A stretch of 5,400 bases of DNA, taken from assembly GCA_021820675.1 (NCBI GenBank), contig JAKADI010000169.1, positions 1-5,400 on the forward strand, read 5' to 3'. Below, piece after piece: positions 1 through 4,100 of the stretch. Within the stretch, counting starts at the first letter, position 1. Every line of letters starts with the position of its first letter. A program made the position numbers and the translations under genes. This DNA comes from Bacillota bacterium. GTDB lineage: Bacteria; Bacillota; Sulfobacillia; Sulfobacillales; Sulfobacillaceae. Under the pieces are notes generated by a model, which was not told where the DNA came from, did not search any database, and worked only from the letters and a program-made list of their open reading frames with translations.

Positions 1-101
1 ATCTCCGAAACGGGAACCAGATAGCAGTAATAATCCCCTTCATCCGCTATGGAATTCCATTTACTGAGGTCTCGTATGTCGTCAGGAATCTTTCTCTTCA
101 T
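1..101 (-). CDS. Partial CDS, N-terminal 33 codons of an unrecognised protein
   Basis: The reading frame begins at an ATG at 101-99 and is still open at the window edge. The visible peptide starts MKRKIPDDIRDLSKWNS and continues with a tyrosine-rich stretch (DYYCYLVPVSE). A strong AGGAGG site (complement of 109-114) lies 7 bases before this ATG and overlaps the stop codon of the upstream gene. Another ATG two codons earlier (107-105) is in frame but sits only one base from the SD, so the second ATG is preferred. The arrangement indicates the next gene of the leftward operon, translationally coupled to the 289-aa gene. No family can be assigned from 33 residues. That it is a real gene is supported by the SD, the tight spacing and the well-mixed amino-acid composition. 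Confidence 0.75.
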   Translation of the reverse strand, partial: MKRKIPDDIRDLSKWNSIADEGDYYCYLVPVSE

Positions 102-108
102 TCCCATT

Positions 109-114
109 CCTCCT
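109..114 (-). promoter_or_regulatory. SD sequence overlapping the preceding stop codon
   Basis: Read on the minus strand, AGGAGG overlaps the TAG stop (115-113) of the 289-aa gene and lies 7 bases from the ATG at 101. The overlap suggests termination-reinitiation coupling. It also decides between the two nearby in-frame ATGs. Confidence 0.75.
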
Positions 115-982
115 AATGGTTCGTTTCGTCGGCCACCACGGTCGCCACAGGAATCCCTAGTCTCGAAGCCACACACGCCCGGTGACAGCCGTCGTTCAAG
201 AGTACAAGACCATTCTCGTTGCGCGAGCCGCTCAGACCGTGCATGTTGACCGCGGCAAAAAGACTGATACCACGCCACGCATCGTCCGGCCCGGGAACCC
301 CTCCATAGGGCGAGTTCCACCGTTGGATGAGGAATTCATGCCACGCAAGGTCTTGCGGGCATTCCTCAGGAATGTCGTCCCCAAAGTAATTCTTGGTTAG
401 GATCCATGCGTGTGCATAGACAGCGAGGCCTCGGCAGTAGGGATACCCGGATTCTTCGCCATAATTGAGATCGGGAATCGCGTCCCCCGAGAGAGAACAC
501 TTGCCGGCAGCGGCCTTGTGGCATTCACCTGGGGCGAAAGCGAAGTTTTCAGGATCGAAATCCTGCGGTAATAAAACCTGCCGGGTCTTCCATGAGTACG
601 ATGCTTGTTCAGAGACCGCTCGAACAATTTGAGGTTCCTCAATCGGCTTCCAATCCGGATTGGCGTAAGCGCCATATTGGAATTCAAGCGTCACCTCATA
701 CCACTCGATCTCACCATCAAGTTCCTGCCAGTGAAGCCACTGCACACGCTGAGGGTCCAAATTCCATTTGTCAAAGAAAGCGCGATAAAGGCTCGTACAA
801 ACCCACTCAAACGCATTGGTGAGGCTCGTCGACCGGTTAGAGGGGGCATCCCGCAACACGATAATGGGTCGCGGCTGTCCGTCCGCAAAGACCTCGACGT
901 CACAATGACCCATTGACCTATCATTCCCCAGGTACGGCCATGAAAACCGGTAGTGGGGCCATTCCCCGCGAATCAGGTACAT
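113..982 (-). CDS. Hypothetical protein with C-terminal ParB/sulfiredoxin-like DGxHR motif
   Basis: This 289-aa protein has an ATG at 982 with an AAAGGAG site (complement of 990-996) 7 bases upstream. I do not recognise the whole protein. The N-terminal half (about 1-115) is rich in aromatic residues and reads like a small alpha/beta domain, with strands around FADGQPRPIIVLRD (32-45) and a helix around 54-72. The middle (about 150-185) carries three Cys (154, 162, 183) and several His but no clear metal-binding spacing. The C-terminus has NGLVLLNDGCHRACVASRLG (257-276) followed by IPVATVVADE. That is the pattern of the ParB/Srx fold: hydrophobic strand, then D-G-x-H-R at 264-268, then a helix, then an I-P-V strand. 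In ParB this motif lies in the CTP-binding/nuclease-like domain and in sulfiredoxin in the nucleotide site. Biochemical function cannot be inferred, since the rest of a classical ParB (DNA-binding HTH) is not visible. It lies in the leftward operon, 16 bases after the small ORF and directly before the next gene. Confidence 0.85.
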   Translation of the reverse strand: MYLIRGEWPHYRFSWPYLGNDRSMGHCDVEVFADGQPRPIIVLRDAPSNRSTSLTNAFEWVCTSLYRAFFDKWNLDPQRVQWLHWQELDGEIEWYEVTLEFQYGAYANPDWKPIEEPQIVRAVSEQASYSWKTRQVLLPQDFDPENFAFAPGECHKAAAGKCSLSGDAIPDLNYGEESGYPYCRGLAVYAHAWILTKNYFGDDIPEECPQDLAWHEFLIQRWNSPYGGVPGPDDAWRGISLFAAVNMHGLSGSRNENGLVLLNDGCHRACVASRLGIPVATVVADETNH

Positions 983-989
983 AAGTACG

Positions 990-996
990 CTCCTTT
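990..996 (-). promoter_or_regulatory. SD of the DGxHR-motif gene
   Basis: AAAGGAG on the minus strand lies 7 bases before the ATG at 982 and immediately after the TAG (1001-999) of the small upstream ORF. It fixes the start and shows that the two are probably cotranscribed. Confidence 0.75.
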
Positions 997-998
997 GA

Positions 999-1142
999 CT
1001 ACCGCCCGTAATAGCACTCCAGCTTGGTTAGCACAAATTTCGTCGCATCCTTCTCGTACCGCTTCCGATACTCTGCCCTTGCAAGTGTGGTCGCCCACTT
1101 TGGTGAGGCTGGCATAATTGACGGGATAGCCGTGACGTGCAT
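999..1142 (-). CDS. Small basic ORF, possibly the tail of a frameshifted gene
   Basis: From ATG at 1142 this frame encodes 47 aa, MHVTAIPSIMPASPKWATTL followed by a charged amphipathic helix (ARAEYRKRYEKDATKF) and the end LTKLECYYGR. Its stop lies 16 bases before the next start, with that gene's SD in between, which is typical of a real operon member. The weak point is the start: no SD precedes ATG 1142, and none is visible before the in-frame ATG at 1115. The same frame stays open upstream to 1250 with plausible protein (for example SFSRIPLRVTVYHHGAG) but has no ATG, GTG or TTG there. A well-placed SD and TTG at 1254 lie one base out of frame. It may therefore be a complete 47-aa protein or the remains of an approximately 84-aa gene broken by an indel. 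Function unknown. Confidence 0.5.
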   Translation of the reverse strand: MHVTAIPSIMPASPKWATTLARAEYRKRYEKDATKFVLTKLECYYGR

Positions 1143-1227
1143 GGGATCCGATGGGGGGCGAAAATGGTGCCCCGCCCCATGATGATATACCGTAACTCGA
1201 AGAGGGATCCTGCTAAAACTTGGCGTC

Positions 1228-1270
1228 TCAACGACGCAAAGGGATTGCGTTCAATACAGGACCCCTTCCT
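1228..1270 (-). promoter_or_regulatory. Orphan SD plus 8-codon ORF (TTG start)
   Basis: On the minus strand AGGAAGGGG (complement of 1262-1270) is followed after 7 bases by TTG at 1254. The frame reads MNAIPLRR and stops at TGA (1230-1228). It is either a short leader peptide or the true start of the small gene downstream, now out of frame by one base. A 5-bp hairpin, GCGTC/GACGC with a 5-base loop (1223-1237), overlaps the stop codon. No other convincing content is seen between 1143 and 1277 apart from a G/C-only 6-bp inverted repeat (1155-1160 with 1173-1178). Confidence 0.35.
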
Positions 1271-1277
1271 CTATCCC

Positions 1278-1688
1278 TTATCCAAGCGTAAGCTCCACCT
1301 CGTATTCGTGGGGGGTGTTACAATGTGGACATGTTACAACGATGGCGGTTTTTACTCTTGCTGTCCCCGGAGTCACCGGCCTGGTGTCTTTTAGAAACTT
1401 GGCAGCCATCCCCTCGGTCGCCCGGTACCGTCTTCCCTTAGGTCCCTTGCTTTCCCAATCCAGCCATCCCCGATTCCGTGCAATTTTAAGGGCTTCGTTA
1501 AATGTGCCATACCAGTCATCCACATCCCCTCCGGTTTCTGGCACGGATTGTACTAAGTACCCAATTGTCGTTAGCCATCCATCCCATCCAGAATCACGGA
1601 CATGCTGGTGAATTATCTGGGTCAGTGCTTTGATTAGCCCTTCATCAACCTCATGATGGGGGGTGTTCCAGTCATGGTTAGATCCCAA
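1278..1688 (-). CDS. Small winged-helix-like protein with C-terminal CxxC knuckle
   Basis: This 136-aa protein starts with TTG at 1688, supported by a perfect AAAGGAGG site 9 bases upstream (complement of 1698-1705); no in-frame ATG fits as well. Residues 15-105 look helical and end with ALKIARNRGWLDWESKGPKG (66-85) followed by RRYRATEGM. A helix, then a short hairpin with Lys/Gly/Arg and then a strand is the look of a winged-helix wing, so DNA binding is plausible but inferred. The C-terminus has a single CPHC knuckle (120-123) with His127 nearby, resembling half a zinc ribbon; the second Cys pair is absent. It is the first gene of the leftward set and diverges from the serine recombinase across a spacer of about 147 bases, so it could regulate that spacer. 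No known family is recognised. Confidence 0.8.
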   Translation of the reverse strand: MGSNHDWNTPHHEVDEGLIKALTQIIHQHVRDSGWDGWLTTIGYLVQSVPETGGDVDDWYGTFNEALKIARNRGWLDWESKGPKGRRYRATEGMAAKFLKDTRPVTPGTARVKTAIVVTCPHCNTPHEYEVELTLG

Positions 1689-1697
1689 ATCGATCGT

Positions 1698-1705
1698 CCT
1701 CCTTT
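1698..1705 (-). promoter_or_regulatory. Strong SD deciding a TTG start
   Basis: AAAGGAGG on the minus strand is 9 bases before TTG 1688. It is the main reason for accepting the non-ATG start of the 136-aa gene. Confidence 0.75.
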
Positions 1706-1720
1706 ATCGTAACCATCTAA

Positions 1721-1731
1721 ATCATATACCA
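1721..1731 (-). promoter_or_regulatory. Possible extended -10 element for the leftward operon
   Basis: The minus strand reads TGGTATATGAT, which offers TG-n-TATATG (extended -10) or TATGAT as a -10 hexamer, 16 bases or so upstream of the SD. No good -35 hexamer is found at 16-18 bases, so the call rests on the -10 region and on its position in an AT-rich divergent spacer. Confidence 0.3.
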
Positions 1732-1766
1732 GTTAAAGCAGTTGTGCGATATTGATATTTTCCCTA

Positions 1767-1795
1767 TTGCGTATTTTCGTGTTTGATGGTAATGT
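1767..1795 (+). promoter_or_regulatory. Candidate promoter for the serine recombinase
   Basis: TTGCGT (1767-1772), a 17-base spacer and TAATGT (1790-1795) with an upstream TG (extended -10) form a moderate sigma-70-type promoter. Each hexamer matches consensus at only three positions. Transcription would start near 1802, inside the palindrome at 1795-1810, which is what a repressor site would look like. Confidence 0.4.
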
Positions 1796-1810
1796 ATTCT
1801 TGAAAGAATA
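1795..1810. repeat. 7-bp palindrome over the presumed recombinase start site
   Basis: TATTCTT and AAGAATA form a perfect inverted repeat separated by GA. It overlaps the end of the candidate -10 and the expected transcription start of the recombinase gene, so an operator is the simplest reading. A recombination core is an alternative, since serine recombinases use short sites with a 2-bp central crossover. RNA hairpin formation is unlikely with a 2-base loop. Confidence 0.55.
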
Positions 1811-1835
1811 AGTTACTAAGGGGGTTCAAACCCGC

Positions 1836-2705
1836 ATGAAGACTACGAATCCGAGGATTTTGCGCCTCATGAAGGCCCGAAAAGCAGCGGAACAGAAACA
1901 GACCGAGGCCTCGAAAAAGGCCGTTGGGTACATTCGTGTAAGCACCGAAGAGCAGCGGGACAGCGGACTCAGCCTTGGCGCTCAGCGCGAGTCCATTACC
2001 GCGTTCGCGAAATCCCAAGGGTATGAGCTCGTTACCATCGTGGAAGACGCAGCCGTTTCCGGAGCCACCAAGCCAACGGACCGCCCGGGCTTCGGCCAGA
2101 TTCTCGAATTGGCGCAAAACGAGTCCTTTGGCATTTTGCTCGTCTGGAAGTTTGATCGGTTAGCCCGTCACTTAGCCTATGCCGTCTCGACGACCCAAAC
2201 CCTTCGCGAAGACTACGGTGTCACGCTCCGGTCGGTCACCGAGCCGATTGAAACTGAGAGTCCGATGGGGCAGACCATTTTCAGTATCTTCGCCGGCATG
2301 GCGATGATGGAGCGCGAAGCCATTACGGAGCGCACGCTCATGGGCCGCAAGGCCAAGGCCAAACAAGGCGGCTTTGCAGGAGGGAAGGCCCCATATGGTT
2401 ATGCGCGGGACAAAGAAGGCGGACTGGTGGTCGTTCCCGAAGAAGCAGCCGTGGTCCAAAAAATCTTTGCTCTCAGCCACCAAGGACTGGGCACCAAAGC
2501 CATTGCCGCCCAGCTCAACGCAGAAGGCATTCCGACGCGAGGCGGCCGCCCATGGATCTTCTCGACGATTCAAGGAATGCTCCATAACGCCAAGTATGAA
2601 GGCAACGTGGAGTACTTTTTTAAAGCCACCGAAAAAGATTCCTGGGTGGAGCCCGGCCACCACGAGGCAATTCTGCCCCCAAAAGCATCCAGGCGCGTCG
2701 GGTAA
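1836..2705 (+). CDS. Serine recombinase (resolvase plus recombinase domains), short C-terminus
   Basis: This 289-aa site-specific recombinase would cut and rejoin DNA through a covalent 5'-phosphoserine link. ATG 1836 is supported by AAGGGGG (1818-1824). After a basic leader (1-28), the catalytic domain starts at AVGYIRVST (29-37), with nucleophile Ser36 and Arg34. Further family motifs are GLSLGAQRE (44-52), WKFDRLAR (104-111) and GMAMMERE (154-161). A recombinase (Pfam-type) DNA-binding domain follows from about APYGYARD (185-192) through RGGRPWIFSTIQGMLHNAKY (235-254). The protein then stops at HHEAILPPKASRRVG. Large serine recombinases are usually about 450-700 aa, with a zinc ribbon and coiled coil after this point, and both are missing here. 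Neither of the other two frames continues with zinc-ribbon-like protein. It may be a naturally short form or a 3'-truncated integrase. It probably catalyses integration, excision or inversion for the element; the target site is not visible. Confidence 0.93.
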   Translation: MKTTNPRILRLMKARKAAEQKQTEASKKAVGYIRVSTEEQRDSGLSLGAQRESITAFAKSQGYELVTIVEDAAVSGATKPTDRPGFGQILELAQNESFGILLVWKFDRLARHLAYAVSTTQTLREDYGVTLRSVTEPIETESPMGQTIFSIFAGMAMMEREAITERTLMGRKAKAKQGGFAGGKAPYGYARDKEGGLVVVPEEAAVVQKIFALSHQGLGTKAIAAQLNAEGIPTRGGRPWIFSTIQGMLHNAKYEGNVEYFFKATEKDSWVEPGHHEAILPPKASRRVG

Positions 2706-2707
2706 GA

Positions 2708-2717
2708 AAGGAAGGGA
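2708..2717 (+). promoter_or_regulatory. SD of the tandem-HTH regulator gene
   Basis: The purine run AAGGAAGGGA lies just after the recombinase stop and 9 bases before ATG 2727, with no promoter between. The two genes are thus probably cotranscribed. Confidence 0.6.
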
Positions 2718-2726
2718 GCACTAACC

Positions 2727-3599
2727 ATGGCCGAAACTCATGACAAGTATCCATGGCGCAAGCAAGTCCAAGCCTTATTAGAAGAGTACCACCTCCCCAT
2801 CCGCGTCCGAGGCTACGTAAGTTCTCTAACAATAGATCAGCGCAACGCCATCGATAATGCTATTGATGCGTTGCCTTACGAGTATCAGCAAGTCGTGAAA
2901 GTGTTGGACTGCAAATATACATCCATTCTATGGCTACGGGAGGACATTTTCCCTAAATGGCCCCGAAACCTACGGCAGGGGCTACAAAAAATGCTCAACG
3001 TCTCCCTCCGGACTGTGGACGATTGGCACACTAAGGCTCTCGATCAAATAGCGGAGGCGTTACAACTTAAAGAGACGATGCCTACCCATCCCCAACCTCG
3101 GGGTTCCAAAGAAACCGATGAAGAATATCGCCACCACCGCTGGCCGCGACCGCGGTGGTGGGATCGCGCCGAGGCTGATCTAGAATGGATTGGCCAATAT
3201 GGGTTCTACATTACCCATCAGGAATACGACGCCATTGTACGCGCCGCGTCTAAACGGGCGATAAATGCCAAACGGCGGAATCGCTCCATGGCTGGTGAAC
3301 CGCTCGCAATTTTGATGACCGAAGAACCCTTCCTTCCCCCAAACCCCAAAGATTTAAGGGCAAAGGCACAAGCGCTAGTTCAAGCGGTGTTAACAGACAC
3401 TCAAATGCGCAATTTGATATTGGACCGCTATTGGGACCGGCAGGTGAATCACGCCCAACATCCCCACCTATCAGTAAATTTCTATGCGGAGCGTCTAGGT
3501 ATCGGCCGTACCCGGTATTACGAGATCTGGACACAGGCCATGAAAAAAATAGCAACCTATTGGAATATCCCCATTGAAAATGATGAAGAGTATGAGTGA
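2727..3599 (+). CDS. Regulator with two sigma-region-4/ArpU-RinA-like HTH modules
   Basis: This 290-aa protein follows the recombinase after 21 bases. Two segments share one layout: a helix ending in a conserved-looking core, then a helix-turn-helix. Module 1 is about 46-112, with ALPYEYQQVVKVLDCKYT (48-65) and then MLNVSLRTVDDWHTKALDQI (89-108). Module 2 is about 220-280, with VLTDTQMRNLILDRYWD (221-237) and then ERLGIGRTRYYEIWTQAMKK (255-274). The pattern L-x-V-S/G-x-R-T followed by an aromatic and a long terminal helix is that of sigma-70 region 4 and of phage ArpU/RinA-type activators of late genes. The linker (113-165) is rich in Pro, Trp and charge (RWPRPRWWD). No region-2 (core-binding/-10) domain is present, so it is probably not a full sigma factor. 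Role inferred: transcription activator or adaptor of the element. Confidence 0.8.
   Translation: MAETHDKYPWRKQVQALLEEYHLPIRVRGYVSSLTIDQRNAIDNAIDALPYEYQQVVKVLDCKYTSILWLREDIFPKWPRNLRQGLQKMLNVSLRTVDDWHTKALDQIAEALQLKETMPTHPQPRGSKETDEEYRHHRWPRPRWWDRAEADLEWIGQYGFYITHQEYDAIVRAASKRAINAKRRNRSMAGEPLAILMTEEPFLPPNPKDLRAKAQALVQAVLTDTQMRNLILDRYWDRQVNHAQHPHLSVNFYAERLGIGRTRYYEIWTQAMKKIATYWNIPIENDEEYE
3131..3161. repeat. 10-bp GC-rich inverted repeat inside the regulator gene
   Basis: CCACCACCGC (3131-3140) and GCGGTGGTGG (3152-3161) are perfect complements around an 11-base loop. They lie in the part encoding the Trp/Pro/Arg linker between the two HTH modules. There is no U-tract, so it is not an intrinsic terminator. 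In mRNA it would fold into a strong stem. Confidence 0.75.
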
Positions 3600-3605
3600 A
3601 CACGC

Positions 3606-3635
3606 TTGACCTTTTTGCAGTGTTTGTAGTATCAT
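3606..3635 (+). promoter_or_regulatory. Sigma-70-type promoter for the XRE regulator
   Basis: TTGACC (3606-3611) and TATCAT (3630-3635) each match consensus at five of six positions and are 18 bases apart. The promoter sits 6 bases after the stop of the preceding gene. Transcription would start near 3642, leaving an approximately 80-base leader before ATG 3721. Confidence 0.65.
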
Positions 3636-3661
3636 TTAGATATTGGGATGATTATGCCCTG

Positions 3662-3697
3662 TAGCCATTCGACTTGCGTCGGCGGCTATTTTGTTTT
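3662..3697 (+). terminator. Terminator-like hairpin in the XRE leader (possible attenuator)
   Basis: TAGCC (3662-3666) pairs with GGCTA (3684-3688), and CGAC (3670-3673) pairs with GTCG (3678-3681) around a TTGC loop. The two stems are separated by a small internal loop. TTTTGTTTT (3689-3697) follows directly. This has the form of an intrinsic terminator but lies between the promoter and the gene, so it could act as an attenuator, or could end transcripts arriving from the upstream operon. Confidence 0.5.
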
Positions 3698-3705
3698 GCG
3701 CAAAA
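3694..3705. repeat. 12-bp perfect palindrome next to the SD (possible operator)
   Basis: TTTTGCGCAAAA is perfectly self-complementary and overlaps the first bases of the SD of the XRE gene. It could be an autoregulatory operator for a dimeric HTH protein. It could also arise by chance from the T-run of the hairpin plus an A-rich SD. Confidence 0.4.
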
Positions 3706-3710
3706 GGAGG
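3704..3710 (+). promoter_or_regulatory. Consensus SD selecting the XRE start
   Basis: AAGGAGG lies 10 bases before ATG 3721. A TTG at 3691 would extend the frame by ten codons but would place this SD inside the gene, so ATG 3721 is chosen. Confidence 0.85.
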
Positions 3711-3720
3711 CCCTAAAACA

Positions 3721-3972
3721 ATGTCTAATCCGTTTCGTGATTGGCGCGAAGAGCGAGGGCTGACCCGTACTGAGATGGCGGTTTTGCTCGGCACCGGAGT
3801 TTCTCAGGTCCAAGCCGTCGAGTCTGGAATGCCCAATCGACCGTTCAAAGCCTTCGTATCCGCATTTGCGGACGTGGCTGGTGTTGAATTGGCCGATAAA
3901 TTAGTCGCAGAGTATGCTGCATGGCGCGCAGAACAGCAGGCCCAAGTCCTGCTCAAACTGCAGGAGGGCTAA
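3721..3972 (+). CDS. XRE/Cro-type helix-turn-helix regulator, 83 aa
   Basis: The protein starts MSNPFRDWREERGLTRTEMA. A lambda-repressor-like HTH spans about 5-55: WREERGLTRTEMAVLLG is helices 1 and 2, and the recognition helix lies around TGVSQVQAVESG (25-36). The remainder is a helical Ala/Glu/Gln-rich tail (62-80) that could mediate dimerisation. The usual role of the family is repression of an element promoter, often its own. It has its own promoter, a structured leader and its own terminator, so it appears to be a single-gene unit separate from the upstream regulator. There is no metal-binding, peptidase or toxin-antitoxin partner domain. The nearest partner is the downstream helicase, but the terminator lies between them. 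Confidence 0.88.
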   Translation: MSNPFRDWREERGLTRTEMAVLLGTGVSQVQAVESGMPNRPFKAFVSAFADVAGVELADKLVAEYAAWRAEQQAQVLLKLQEG

Positions 3973-4022
3973 GCTAACGCGCTTACTGCCTTCCCTCCCG
4001 TAAAATTCCCTGACTACTGCAG

Positions 4023-4054
4023 AAAATCCGCGCCGACGACTGCGCGGATTTTTT
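4023..4054 (+). terminator. Strong intrinsic terminator after the XRE gene
   Basis: AAAATCCGCGC (4023-4033) and GCGCGGATTTT (4042-4052) form a perfect 11-bp stem with an 8-base loop. The descending arm merges into a run of six T (4049-4054). Position and structure fit a Rho-independent terminator for the XRE transcript. The A-run at the other end (4023-4026) gives the reverse strand only a short T-run, so bidirectional use is less likely. Confidence 0.9.
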
Positions 4055-4085
4055 ATACCCATTTCCCGCTGGCCCGACCCAGCTG

Positions 4086-4092
4086 AAAGGTG
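4086..4092 (+). promoter_or_regulatory. SD of the helicase gene
   Basis: AAAGGTG is 8 bases before ATG 4101. A GTG at 4092 is in frame but too close to this SD. No -35/-10 pair is visible between the terminator (ends 4054) and this site. Confidence 0.6.
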
Positions 4093-4100
4093 TGTCCGAA

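Noticed and set aside
1155..1178. GGGGCG/CGCCCC inverted repeat
   Set aside because: It has a 12-base loop, no U-tract and no clear relation to a start codon. It is too weak to call as a terminator or operator.
1028..1231. 67-aa minus-strand frame starting with TTG, with a plausible middle (FELRYIIMGRGTIFAP)
   Set aside because: It has no SD, and its C-terminal part is out of frame with the more convincing AEYRKRYEKDATKF sequence. It is kept only as background to the possible frameshift.
1820..1835. tRNA T-arm-like sequence (GGGGTTCAAACCC) just before the recombinase
   Set aside because: The 5-bp T-stem cannot form around TTCAAAC, no acceptor, D or anticodon arms precede it, and it overlaps the SD. 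A chance match is more likely than a tRNA attachment-site remnant.
2172..2663. 163-aa open frame on the minus strand
   Set aside because: It lies wholly opposite the serine recombinase, whose motifs are unambiguous. It has no SD, and its composition is that of an antisense shadow.
3691..3720. TTG start extending the XRE gene by ten codons
   Set aside because: It would place the consensus SD inside the gene and lacks its own SD. The added residues MFCAKGGPKT are just the SD region translated.
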